Below are positions 18,513 to 26,420 of a DNA stretch of 64,000 nt, piece by piece. The notes under the pieces are model-generated. The model searched no databases, had not been told where the DNA came from, and was given only the letters and a program-made list of their open reading frames with translations. The stretch spans positions 3,623,501 to 3,687,500 of the forward strand of contig NZ_CP030059.1 in the NCBI RefSeq assembly GCF_015291745.1, in the 5' to 3' direction. Position 1 is the stretch's first letter. Every line of letters starts with the position of its first letter. This DNA comes from Bradyrhizobium sp. CCBAU 53351. Its GTDB lineage: Bacteria > Pseudomonadota > Alphaproteobacteria > Rhizobiales > Xanthobacteraceae. Position numbers and translations under genes: made by a program.

Positions 18513-19255
18513 TGCACCTCATCACCAGCCCCGAGGCCTGGGCCGCGCTGCTGACATTGACCGCGCTCGAGATCGTGCTCGGCATCGACAACGTCATTTT
18601 CATCTCGGTGATCGTCTCGCGCATCCCGGAGAAGCAGGCGCATCGCGCCCGCCAGATCGGGCTGACGCTGGCGCTGGTGTTTCGGCTCATCCTGCTCAGC
18701 CTGCTGGTCTGGCTGATCGGCCTGACCGCGCCGGTGTTCTCGGTTGCCAATCAGGACTTCTCCTGGCGTGACCTCATCCTGATCGGCGGCGGCCTGTTCC
18801 TGATCGCCAAGGCGACGCACGAGATCCACGCCGAGGTCGAGGCCGATGACGACAGTAGCGACCAGAAATCCGGCGGCAGCGCGTTCTTCTGGGTGATCGT
18901 CCAGATCATCATCATCGACATCGTGTTCTCGCTGGACTCGATCATCACCGCGATCGGCATGGCGCAGGACATCGAGATCATGATCGCGGCGGTCGTGATC
19001 GCCTGCCTGATCATGTACATCTCGTCGGGTCCGGTGGCGCGATTCGTCGCAGAGCATCCGACCACGAAAATGCTCGCGCTGGCCTTCCTGGTGCTGATCG
19101 GCGTCGCGCTGGTCGCGGACGGATTCCAATTCCATATTCCGCGCGGCTACGTCTATTTCGCCATTGCGTTCTCGGCGGCGGTCGAATTCTTCAACGTGCT
19201 GGCCAAGCGCAATCGCAGGAAGACCGGCAAGAAAACCGGCGAGCCGTCCGCGTAG
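18509..19255 (+). CDS. TerC family integral membrane protein
   Basis: A 248-residue polytopic membrane protein. The duplicated acidic intramembrane motifs of the family are clear: LEIVLGIDNVIFISVI (residues 20-35) and IIIDIVFSLDSIITAIG (around 133-149). A charged cytoplasmic loop (HAEVEADDDSSDQKSGG) sits between. TerC relatives handle metal ions, notably Mn2+ export to supply exoenzymes; tellurite resistance is not implied. It is translationally coupled to pcs by a 4-bp overlap. Confidence 0.88.
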   Translation: MMHLITSPEAWAALLTLTALEIVLGIDNVIFISVIVSRIPEKQAHRARQIGLTLALVFRLILLSLLVWLIGLTAPVFSVANQDFSWRDLILIGGGLFLIAKATHEIHAEVEADDDSSDQKSGGSAFFWVIVQIIIIDIVFSLDSIITAIGMAQDIEIMIAAVVIACLIMYISSGPVARFVAEHPTTKMLALAFLVLIGVALVADGFQFHIPRGYVYFAIAFSAAVEFFNVLAKRNRRKTGKKTGEPSA

Positions 19256-19329
19256 CCGTTCCAGTGCCATCGAGTTGACAAGGCGGGCGCGATGTCTTTC
19301 GCTGGCCCTGGAGAAGAGGAGGTCAGGTG

Positions 19330-20304
19330 ATGACCAAAGCGGTCCGTGTGCACAAGGTCGGAGGCCCCGAAGCCCTGGTCTATGAGAGCGTCGACGTGCC
19401 AGCGCCTGGTCCCGGCGAGGTGCGGATCCGCCAGCATGCGGTCGGCCTGAATTTCATCGACGTCTATTACCGCACCGGTCTCTACAAGGCCCCGGGACTG
19501 CCCTTCATCGCCGGCAACGAGGCCTCGGGCGAGGTGGTCGCGGTCGGGCCCGGTGTGACGCATTTCCATCCCGGCGATCGCGTCGCCTACTACCACAATC
19601 TCGGGGCCTATACCGGCGAGCGCAACATCCCTTGGGAGAAGCTGGTCAAGCTGCCCGACCACATCACCCACGAGCAGGGTGCCGTGCTGATGCTGAAGGG
19701 GCTGACCGTTTGGTATCTGCTGCACAAGACCTTCAAGGTCGAGCCGCACCACCGCGTGCTGATCCATGCCGCGGCCGGCGGCATCGGCCTTCTGGCCTGC
19801 CAATGGGCGAGGGCGCTCGGGGCGCACGTCATCGGCACCGTCGGCTCGCGCGAGAAGGCCGAGCTCGCCGAAGCCAATGGCTGCGACCACGTCATCCTCT
19901 ACAACGAGGAGGACTTCGTCGCCCGCGTCAAGCAGATCAGCCGCAACGAGGGCTGCGACGTCGTTTATGACGGCGTCGGCAAGGCGACCTTCCCGGGCTC
20001 GCTGTCCTGCCTGAAGCCGCGCGGGATGTTCGTTTCCTTCGGCAATGCCTCGGGTCCGGTGCCGCCGTTCTCGATCGCCGAGCTCAACAATCACGGCTCG
20101 CTGTTCGCGACACGGCCGAAGCTCAACGACTATGTCGGCACGCGCAAGGAGCTCCTGGAAGGCGCCGACACGCTGTTCGCCGCCGTCATCAACGGCAAGC
20201 TGCACGTGCCGATCAACCATGCCTACGCCCTCAAGGACGCAGCGAAAGCGCATATCGATCTGGAAAGCCGCAAGACCACGGGCGCGTCGATCTTGAAGCC
20301 TTAG
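19330..20304 (+). CDS. NADPH:quinone reductase (zinc-independent MDR family)
   Basis: A 324-residue medium-chain dehydrogenase/reductase of the QOR type. HKVGGPEALVYESVDVP begins the GroES-like domain, GLNFIDVYYRTGLYK gives the QOR substrate-site tyrosine, and AAGGIGLLACQWARALGAHVIGTVGS is the NADPH-binding motif. Catalytic zinc ligands are absent. AGGAGG at 19317-19322 lies 7 bp before the ATG at 19330, favouring it over the GTG at 19327. It is downstream of terC by 74 bp. Confidence 0.9.
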   Translation: MTKAVRVHKVGGPEALVYESVDVPAPGPGEVRIRQHAVGLNFIDVYYRTGLYKAPGLPFIAGNEASGEVVAVGPGVTHFHPGDRVAYYHNLGAYTGERNIPWEKLVKLPDHITHEQGAVLMLKGLTVWYLLHKTFKVEPHHRVLIHAAAGGIGLLACQWARALGAHVIGTVGSREKAELAEANGCDHVILYNEEDFVARVKQISRNEGCDVVYDGVGKATFPGSLSCLKPRGMFVSFGNASGPVPPFSIAELNNHGSLFATRPKLNDYVGTRKELLEGADTLFAAVINGKLHVPINHAYALKDAAKAHIDLESRKTTGASILKP

Positions 20305-20307
20305 TGT

Positions 20308-20372
20308 CGCGTCCCGGCTCAGCAGCGCACCGCCCAAGAGGCGCTGCGCTGCGTCCGGGGCACAAGCGGCTC
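20308..20372. repeat. Dispersed palindromic intergenic repeat, copy 2
   Basis: The whole gap between the convergent quinone reductase and argD genes is one imperfect palindrome: cccggct, cagcgcaccgc, a short spacer, gcgctgcgctgcg, ccggggcac. It is closely related to the second half of copy 1 (9165-9215) and more distantly to copy 3 (34428-34488). Confidence 0.6.
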
Positions 20373-21562
20373 TACGCCACCCGCCGTGCCGCGCCGGCCT
20401 TGGTCAAGATCCCGTCGAGACAATCGATCATCTCGGCGATCTCCGCCTTCGCGACGTTCAGCGCCGGCATGAAGCGCAGGGTGTCGACCTGCGGGGCGTT
20501 GAGCAGCACGCCTTGCTCGAAGGCCTGCGCGACGATGCCGGGTGCGATCGGCAGCTTGAGGTCGAGCGCGAGCAACAGGCCACGTCCCCGCACGCCGCCG
20601 AGGCCGTGCCGGGCCGAGACCTTCTGCAGCTCGCTTTCCAGCAGGAGGCCGGTCTCGGTGACCTGTTTCAGAAAGTCCGGCTGGCTGACCTCCTCGAGCA
20701 CCGCAAGGCCCGCGGCGCACATGATCGGATTGCCGTTGAACGTGCCGCCCTGATCGCCATGCTCGAAGCAGGAGGCGCGCTCGGTCGCGAGCAGGGCTGC
20801 GAGCGGGACGCCGCCGCCGATGCCCTTGCCGAGCGTCATGATGTCGGGCGAGATGCCCGTGTGCTCATAGTGGAAGAGTTTCCCGGTGCGGCCCATGCCG
20901 GTCTGGATCTCGTCGAAAATGAGCAGCAGGCCGTGCGCCTCAGTCAGCGCGCGGAGCTGCTGCAGGAACGCATCGGTGGCGGGCCACACGCCTGATTCAC
21001 CCTGGATCGGCTCGAGCATCACGGCAACGGTGTTGTCGTTGATCAGCGCTTCGACCGAGGCGATGTCGTTGAGCTTGGCCTTCTTGAAGCCCGCGACCTT
21101 CGGCTCGAACAGCGGCTCGAACGCCTTCTTGCCCGAGGCCGACATCGTCGCCAGCGTCCGGCCGTGGAAGCCGCCTTCGAAACTGATGATCTCGAACGCG
21201 CCGCCCTTGTGCAGGCTGCCGTATTTGCGCGCGAGCTTGATCGCGCCTTCGTTGGCTTCCGCGCCGGAATTGGCGAAGAACACCTGGTCGAAGACGCTGC
21301 CGGCGACCAGCGCCTGCGCCAGCTTCAGGCTCGGCTCGTTGTAGAAGGCCGGGCTCGGCGTTAGGAGCCGCCTCGCCTGGGCGCCAAGCGCGTCGGCGAC
21401 CACCGCCGGAGAATGGCCGAGGCAATTGACGGCCCAGCCCTGCACGAAGTCGAGATAGCGCTTGCGGCTGTCGTCCCAGAGGTAGGAGCCGGCGCCGCGG
21501 ACGAACACGGCCTTCGGCCGTGCGGTGATGTCCATCAGCGCGTCATACGGATGCGTCGTCAT
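20372..21562 (-). CDS. argD: Acetylornithine aminotransferase
   Basis: A 396-residue class III PLP aminotransferase. ArgD interconverts N-acetylglutamate semialdehyde and N-acetylornithine in arginine synthesis and often acts in lysine synthesis too. [20 protein letters not shown] (near residue 95), [29 protein letters not shown] and the PLP lysine in [15 protein letters not shown] (near residue 243) are all intact. The upstream arginine-rich leader and terminator support an arginine-biosynthetic rather than catabolic role. argF often follows argD in this group, but here a quinone reductase converges instead. Confidence 0.9.
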   Translation of the reverse strand: MTTHPYDALMDITARPKAVFVRGAGSYLWDDSRKRYLDFVQGWAVNCLGHSPAVVADALGAQARRLLTPSPAFYNEPSLKLAQALVAGSVFDQVFFANSGAEANEGAIKLARKYGSLHKGGAFEIISFEGGFHGRTLATMSASGKKAFEPLFEPKVAGFKKAKLNDIASVEALINDNTVAVMLEPIQGESGVWPATDAFLQQLRALTEAHGLLLIFDEIQTGMGRTGKLFHYEHTGISPDIMTLGKGIGGGVPLAALLATERASCFEHGDQGGTFNGNPIMCAAGLAVLEEVSQPDFLKQVTETGLLLESELQKVSARHGLGGVRGRGLLLALDLKLPIAPGIVAQAFEQGVLLNAPQVDTLRFMPALNVAKAEIAEMIDCLDGILTKAGAARRVA

Positions 21563-21608
21563 GTCGAACTCCTCTGGAGGCGGGTGGAAAAGGGGCGCAA
21601 AAAGCAGA

Positions 21609-21635
21609 AAGGCCGCACCTTGCGGGTGCGGCCTT
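21609..21635 (-). terminator. Attenuator terminator upstream of argD
   Basis: An 11-bp perfect stem pairs 21609-21619 with 21625-21635, with a 5-nt loop; on the minus strand it is followed closely by a T5 run (21599-21603 complement). It lies between the leader ORF and argD, so it would stop argD transcription rather than end a gene. Confidence 0.85.
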
Positions 21636-21692
21636 CTCGAAAAACTCGGCTGAATTCAGTGGTTCAGCGGCGTCCTCGGACATGGCGCACCC
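21624..21692 (-). promoter_or_regulatory. Candidate antiterminator pairing of the argD leader
   Basis: Seven bases inside leader codons 22-24 (complement of 21686-21692) are exactly complementary to the upstream arm of the terminator (complement of 21624-21630). A ribosome stalled near codons 14-16 would leave this segment free to pair and block the terminator, while one reaching the stop codon would cover it. Pairing is seen in the sequence; the mechanism is inferred. Confidence 0.6.
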
Positions 21693-21756
21693 TCTCGTCG
21701 TCGCGGGAGCGACGGCGGAGCATCTCGGTGCGCAGGTTGGTCCGGGCGTTGATCAT
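21664..21756 (-). CDS. Arginine-rich leader peptide of the argD attenuator
   Basis: A 30-codon ORF runs from ATG at 21756 to TGA at 21664. It encodes 11 arginines, at positions 5, 9, 14, 15, 16, 18, 22, 24, 27, 29 and 30, which include the run RRRSR. The stop lies 28 bp before the attenuator stem. There is no clear Shine-Dalgarno sequence, but a promoter ends only about 10 bp upstream, so the mRNA may be leaderless or nearly so, as reported for the trpL leader of Sinorhizobium meliloti. A second in-frame ATG is codon 12. Inferred role: ribosome stalling at Arg codons when charged tRNA-Arg is scarce. Confidence 0.75.
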   Translation of the reverse strand: MINARTNLRTEMLRRRSRDDERVRHVRGRR

Positions 21757-21766
21757 GGGGCGCGGC

Positions 21767-21794
21767 AATACATGCGGAGGGCAGGGCTTGTCAA
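21767..21794 (-). promoter_or_regulatory. Promoter of the argD leader
   Basis: On the minus strand a perfect TTGACA (21794-21789) is followed after 16 bp by TGTATT (21772-21767), only 10 bp before the leader ATG. The expected start of transcription is therefore at or just before that ATG. Confidence 0.7.
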
Positions 21795-21926
21795 GCGGGC
21801 GTTTTGCGGATGCTCGCCGAGCGAGTGCGGTTGCACGCGGTCATGCGAGGGGATTTCGCGCGCAGTTCGTCGATGGCGGCGAGAAACCATCCCGTCGCTG
21901 GCGCGTTTGTGATCGAAGGATGCGAC

Positions 21927-22934
21927 TTGGTTCGAACCGAACGCAACTCGGCTCAGACCAAGATTGGCGGGACCAACGAGACAGTTTCAGCCTTGTCCGA
22001 TACGCCTTATCCAATCGACCTCGACAGCATTCGCGGCGCATTTCCGCCGGGCATCGAAGCGCCCCCGCTGCTGGTCGACTTTGCCACGTGGCTCGACGGA
22101 CGCCCGTGGGGCAGCGTCGGCTGCTTTGCGCTGCAGGGCCAGTTCTCCGATCATGCGCCGATCGTCGACGGAAGTCCGTTGCGCGATCGGTTTTCGCTGT
22201 TCATGCGGCTGCCGGATGGTTCGGCCGTCGGCGGCTGGTACGGCGCAGGTCTCGACCGCGACAACCCGCCGATCGTGGGGCTGGGGTCGGAGGGCGATTA
22301 CGAACTGCTGGCGCCGAGTCTCGATGGTCTGCTCGCCAAACTGACGTCGCAACAATTCGACAATGCCTGGAGCGATCTCAAGCCGCATGACGAGGTCGAG
22401 TGCCAGACGGTCGAGCTCGCACAGTGGCTCGCCGGACGGCCGCATGGCGAGCCGACAACGCCCGAGGAGACGGCATCGGAGCTGCCCGATTTCCGCGGCT
22501 TCGTGGAGAAGTGGAGCCGGGATCGCGAAGACTATTGGGCCAATCATCGGCTGATGGCCGAGCTCGGCTGGCGGCTGGCCGCCCATTTGCCGAAAGGCAA
22601 GAACCCCTGGGACAAGACCCGTTTCGAGGTCGCGATCGTCGGCAAGCAGTACCAGGCGCGCGTGCTGTCGCGCGGGCCCCAGCCGTTCGCGGAAGCCGAT
22701 TCAATCGAATCTCTGCTGCGCGATCTGCGCGAGGAGATGCGCCGCGCGCAGCCCGAGCTTGGGCTGTGGTACGCGATGAATTTCGGCCTCTATGCGGACG
22801 GCCGCGTCATGCCCAGCTTCGAATACGATGTCCGCCCGACGATCGAGGGCGAACCGGCGCTGCTTGCTGAAGCCAAGGCCGATCTCGCCCGCGCCCCGCG
22901 CCCGGAGCGCTGGGTGCCGAAATGGCTGGCGTGA
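21927..22934 (+). CDS. Hypothetical protein
   Basis: I do not recognise this family. The protein of about 335 residues is acidic, tryptophan-rich and apparently soluble, with no signal peptide or membrane segment. Notable stretches are LVDFATWLDGRPWGSVGCFAL, QWLAGRPHGEPTTPEE, and a C-terminal LGLWYAMNFGLYADGRVMPS followed by a beta-strand pattern. The last region faintly recalls the YezG-type immunity fold, but that is only an impression. The start is uncertain: the frame opens at 21804 with ATGs at 21843 and 21873. The TTG at 21927 has AAGGA 6 bp upstream and avoids overlap with the argD leader promoter. Confidence 0.6.
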   Translation: MVRTERNSAQTKIGGTNETVSALSDTPYPIDLDSIRGAFPPGIEAPPLLVDFATWLDGRPWGSVGCFALQGQFSDHAPIVDGSPLRDRFSLFMRLPDGSAVGGWYGAGLDRDNPPIVGLGSEGDYELLAPSLDGLLAKLTSQQFDNAWSDLKPHDEVECQTVELAQWLAGRPHGEPTTPEETASELPDFRGFVEKWSRDREDYWANHRLMAELGWRLAAHLPKGKNPWDKTRFEVAIVGKQYQARVLSRGPQPFAEADSIESLLRDLREEMRRAQPELGLWYAMNFGLYADGRVMPSFEYDVRPTIEGEPALLAEAKADLARAPRPERWVPKWLA

Positions 22935-22943
22935 CGGAGTGCG

Positions 22944-24269
22944 TCAGAATCCCGCGACGCTGCCGTGCAGATCGTATTGATCGGCGCGCTCGATCTTGGC
23001 GGTGACGATCTCGCCGACGCGCAAGGGGCGGCGGCTCGTGAGGTACACCGCGCCGTCGATCTCCGGCGCATCGGCCTTGGAGCGGCCCTTGGCGACAGTC
23101 GGTCCGACCTCGTCGATGATGATCTGCTGGCGCGTGCCGACCTTGCGCTTCAGCCGGCGGACGGAGATCTTCTGCTGGCGGGCCATCAGCGCGTTGTAGC
23201 GCTCCTGCTTGACCTCTTCCGGCACCGGGTTCTCGATCGCATTCGAGGTCGCGCCGGCAACGGGCTCGTATTTGAAGCAGCCGAGGCGATCGATCTCGGC
23301 CTCATCGAGCCAGTCGAGCAGATAGGCGAAGTCGGCATCGGTCTCGCCGGGGAAGCCGACGATGAAGGTCGAGCGAAGTGCGAGATCGGGGCATTCCTCG
23401 CGCCAGCGCTTGATCCGCGCCAGCGTCTTGTCCTGCGCGGCCGGGCGCTTCATCGCCTTTAGCACGTCGGGGCTCGCATGCTGGAACGGGATGTCGAGAT
23501 AGGGCAGCACCTTGCCCTCGTTCATCAGCGCGATGACCTCGTCGACATGCGGGTAGGGGTAGACATATTGCAGGCGGACCCAGGCGCCGAGTTCGCCGAG
23601 CTCGCGCGCAAGGTCCAAAAATCTGGCGCGGACCTGGCGATCCTTCCACGGGCTCTCGGCATATTTGAGATCGACACCATAGGCCGAGGTGTCCTGCGAG
23701 ATCACCAAGAGCTCCTTGACGCCTGCGCCGACGAGGCGCTCGGCCTCGCGCAGCACGTCGTTGGCGGGGCGCGAGACCAGATCGCCGCGCAGCTTCGGAA
23801 TGATGCAGAACGTGCAGCGGTTGTTGCAGCCTTCGGAGATCTTCAAATAGGCGTAGTGGCGCGGCGTCAGCTTGATGCCCTGCGGCGGCACCAGATCGAC
23901 GTGAGGATTGTGCGCCGGGGGCAGCGCGCGATGCACGGCGTCCAGCACGCTCTCGTACTGCTGCGGCCCGGTGATAGAGAGCACGCCGGGATAGGCCTGC
24001 TCGATTTGCTCGGGCTCGGCGCCCATGCAGCCGGTCACGATCACCTTGCCGTTCTCGGCCATGGCCTCGCCGATCGCCGAGAGCGATTCCTGCTTCGCGC
24101 TGTCGAGGAAGCCGCAGGTATTGACGATGACGATGTCGGCCCCGTCATGCTTGCGGGCGAGCTCATAGCCCTCCGCGCGCAGGCGCGTGATGATGCGCTC
24201 GGAATCCACCAATGCCTTGGGACACCCGAGCGACACGAAGCTGACCTTGGGCGCAGCCGTCTGATCCAT
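22944..24269 (-). CDS. rimO: Ribosomal protein S12 methylthiotransferase RimO
   Basis: RimO is a radical-SAM enzyme that adds a methylthio group to a conserved aspartate of ribosomal protein S12. In the 441-residue protein the N-terminal MTTase cluster cysteines are C16, C52 and C81. The radical-SAM triad is C148, C152 and C155 in [17 protein letters not shown], and the C-terminus is a TRAM domain ([13 protein letters not shown]). [13 protein letters not shown] distinguishes RimO from MiaB. The ATG at 24269 was preferred over a TTG two codons upstream. It is divergent from nasT. Confidence 0.93.
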   Translation of the reverse strand: MDQTAAPKVSFVSLGCPKALVDSERIITRLRAEGYELARKHDGADIVIVNTCGFLDSAKQESLSAIGEAMAENGKVIVTGCMGAEPEQIEQAYPGVLSITGPQQYESVLDAVHRALPPAHNPHVDLVPPQGIKLTPRHYAYLKISEGCNNRCTFCIIPKLRGDLVSRPANDVLREAERLVGAGVKELLVISQDTSAYGVDLKYAESPWKDRQVRARFLDLARELGELGAWVRLQYVYPYPHVDEVIALMNEGKVLPYLDIPFQHASPDVLKAMKRPAAQDKTLARIKRWREECPDLALRSTFIVGFPGETDADFAYLLDWLDEAEIDRLGCFKYEPVAGATSNAIENPVPEEVKQERYNALMARQQKISVRRLKRKVGTRQQIIIDEVGPTVAKGRSKADAPEIDGAVYLTSRRPLRVGEIVTAKIERADQYDLHGSVAGF

Positions 24270-24380
24270 ATCCAAATCTGCCTGATTGACCGGCCTGAGC
24301 TAGTCCCAATTGCCCACAATTACAACCCTTTGCAGGGCGTTCCGGCGTGCTATGGATGAATCACCTGCCGTGAGTGAGCC

Positions 24381-24971
24381 ATGAGCGCCGACCAGTCGCC
24401 CAAAATCGTGATCGTCGACGAAAGCCCGATCCGGGCCGCGATCCTGGAGGACGGGTTGCGGGAGGCCGGATTCACTGAGGTCGTCCATATCCGCGAGATG
24501 CAGAGCCTGCTGGCCCGTATTTATGCGGTGGATCCCGACATCATCCTGATCGATCTGGAGAACCCCAGCCGCGACGTGCTGGAGGCGATGTTCCAGGTCA
24601 GCCGCGCCGTGAAGCGGCCGATCGCGATGTTCGTCGACCAGAGCGATTCCGCCTCGATCCAGGCCTCGGTCGAGGCGGGGGTATCCGCCTACATTGTCGA
24701 CGGGTTGAAGAAGGAGCGCATCAAGCCGATCCTCGACCTCTGCGTGTCCCGCTTCAATGCCTTCGCCAAGCTGCAGGAGGAGCTGGAGCGCACCAAGTCG
24801 CAACTCGAGGATCGCAAGATCATCGAGAAGGCCAAGGGCATCCTGATGAAGGTGAAGGGACTGACCGAGGACGAGGCCTACGTGCTGCTGCGCTCCACCG
24901 CGATGCGCGAGAAGAAGAAAATCGGCGAGATCGCCCAGTCGATCATCACCGCGTCGGAGATGCTGAAATGA
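24381..24971 (+). CDS. nasT: NasT-type ANTAR-domain response regulator (nitrate-responsive antiterminator)
   Basis: A 196-residue protein with a receiver-like domain (IVIVDESPIRAAILEDGLREAGF; DIILIDLENPSRDVLEAMF) and a C-terminal ANTAR RNA-binding domain (residues about 130-192: EDRKIIEKAKGILMKVKGL, EDEAYVLLRSTAM). The central aspartate is present, but control in this family is by partner binding: NasS holds NasT inactive until nitrate or nitrite binds NasS. Free NasT binds leader hairpins and prevents termination. It overlaps nasS by ATGA. The target leader probably lies just beyond nasS. Confidence 0.88.
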   Translation: MSADQSPKIVIVDESPIRAAILEDGLREAGFTEVVHIREMQSLLARIYAVDPDIILIDLENPSRDVLEAMFQVSRAVKRPIAMFVDQSDSASIQASVEAGVSAYIVDGLKKERIKPILDLCVSRFNAFAKLQEELERTKSQLEDRKIIEKAKGILMKVKGLTEDEAYVLLRSTAMREKKKIGEIAQSIITASEMLK

Positions 24972-26131
24972 CCGCCCCCCTGCGCATCGGGTTCATTCCG
25001 CTGGTCGATGCCGCCGCGCTGATTGTCGCCGTCGACAAGGGATTTGCCGTTGCCGAAGGGCTCGACGTCGAGCTGGTCCGCGAGGTCTCCTGGTCCAACG
25101 TCCGCGACAAGCTCAATATCGGCCTGTTCGACGCCGCGCATCTCCTGGCGCCCGTGGCGATCGCGTCCTCGCTCGGGCTCGGCCACGTGAAGGTGCCGAT
25201 CGCCGCGCCCTTCAATCTCGGTATCAATGGCAATGCGATCACGGTGTCGCCGGCGCTCCACGCCGCGCTGATGGAGGAGATCGACGGAGACCGTTTCGAT
25301 CCGATGGCTACGGCGAAAGCGCTCGCAAAGGTCGTGGCCGAGCGGCGCAAGGCAGGTGCCGAGCCGCTGACCTTCGGCATGACCTTCCCGTTCTCGACCC
25401 ACAATTACCAATTGCGGTTCTGGATGGCCGCGGCCGGCGTCGATCCCGACGAGGACGTGCGCCTCGTGGTGCTGCCGCCGCCCTACATGGTCGACAGCCT
25501 CAAGAGCGGCCATGTCGATGCGTTCTGCGTCGGTGCGCCCTGGAATTCGATCGCCGTCGATCTCGGCATCGGGCATATCCTGCATTTCGTCTCCGACATC
25601 CTCGACCGTGCAGCGGAGAAGGTCTTGGCAGTCCGCCAGGTCTGGGCCGACAAGCATCCGGACGTGGTCGCGCGCCTGGTGCGTGCGGCGGTGAAGGGGG
25701 CCGAGTTCATCGAGAATCCTGCGAACCTCGCCGAGGCGGCGCATATCCTGGCGCAGCCCGAGCGGATTGGCGTCGATGCCGAAGTGGTCCAGCGCACACT
25801 GACTGGACGCCTGAAGATTTCCCCTGACGGTACCTTCCGCGAGAGCGGTCGCTACCTCCTGGTGGGGCGGGAGCAGGCGGGGCGCCCCGATCCGGTTCAG
25901 GCCGCCTGGCTCTATGCACAGATGGTGCGGTGGGGGCAGACGGCGCTCACGCCGGAGGGCGTCAAGACGGCCATGGCCGTGTTCAGGCCCGACCTGTACG
26001 ATGCTGCCCTCGGTCGCCGGCCGCCCGAGCAGGCTCCCGCGGCGTTCGGCGCATTCGCCGGCCCGGTCTTTGATCCCGGCAACATCCGGGGGCATCTCGA
26101 GGCGTTCGAGGTCGGGCGTTGGAAGGCCTGA
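24968..26131 (+). CDS. nasS: NasS-type nitrate/nitrite sensor (NrtA/CmpA-like, cytoplasmic)
   Basis: A 387-residue relative of the ABC nitrate-binding proteins NrtA/CmpA: MTAPLRIGFIPLVDAAALIV, GMTFPFSTHNYQLRFWMAAAG and PPYMVDSLKSGHVDAFCVGAPWN are family hallmarks. It has no signal peptide, and no transporter genes are adjacent. With nasT immediately upstream this identifies it as NasS, the cytoplasmic sensor that sequesters NasT in the absence of nitrate, rather than a transporter component. In Bradyrhizobium diazoefficiens NasST controls nitrate assimilation and also affects nosZ. Confidence 0.88.
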   Translation: MTAPLRIGFIPLVDAAALIVAVDKGFAVAEGLDVELVREVSWSNVRDKLNIGLFDAAHLLAPVAIASSLGLGHVKVPIAAPFNLGINGNAITVSPALHAALMEEIDGDRFDPMATAKALAKVVAERRKAGAEPLTFGMTFPFSTHNYQLRFWMAAAGVDPDEDVRLVVLPPPYMVDSLKSGHVDAFCVGAPWNSIAVDLGIGHILHFVSDILDRAAEKVLAVRQVWADKHPDVVARLVRAAVKGAEFIENPANLAEAAHILAQPERIGVDAEVVQRTLTGRLKISPDGTFRESGRYLLVGREQAGRPDPVQAAWLYAQMVRWGQTALTPEGVKTAMAVFRPDLYDAALGRRPPEQAPAAFGAFAGPVFDPGNIRGHLEAFEVGRWKA

Positions 26132-26278
26132 TTCGCAGTTGCCTATTTTTTGTGCTGATGAGCGCATCGGCTAAATTTTGAGCCGCGTGCTCGAATTTCG
26201 TTAGCCGCGCGGCCACCGGGATGTTCCCGACCCCCGCGTAATCATCTGAAATTACTGAGCTTCCGTTTTGCTCCAAGC

Positions 26279-26420
26279 TGGCACGCAACTTGAATGTTGC
26301 AGTGCGGCCAGCTTGTCACAGGTGCCTGCTGAGCCAAGTCCCGCAGCAACGAAGCTGATCGGACCGCTGGGGTGGCGAAGCCGGCTCTTGGAGCCAGCCT
26401 AGGTCCTCGCGGGTCGCGCA
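26279..26420 (+). promoter_or_regulatory. Structured leader/promoter region of the nitrite-reductase operon (candidate NasT target)
   Basis: The 289-bp gap before the nitrite reductase gene is rich in hairpins. One is CAGC/GCTG around the hexaloop AACGAA (26344-26357); A at loop position 1 and G at position 4 match the ANTAR RNA consensus. Upstream, GCAC-GCAAC pairs with GTTGC-a-GTGC around another 6-nt loop (26281-26305), and GGCTC/GAGCC (26383-26395) forms a third stem. TGCTG at 26327-26331 could alternatively pair with CAGCA at 26344-26348. TGGCAC-N5-TTGAA at 26279-26294 is near, but not equal to, a sigma-54 promoter. Confidence 0.5.

Noticed and set aside
24968-26131. NasS as the periplasmic component of a nitrate ABC transporter
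   Set aside because: It has no signal peptide and no adjacent permease or ATPase, and it overlaps nasT, which fits the cytoplasmic sensor.
26279-26294. A sigma-54 promoter for the nitrite reductase operon
   Set aside because: TGGCAC-N5-TTGAA keeps the -24 GG but has GA in place of the -12 GC; too weak to list as a promoter on its own.
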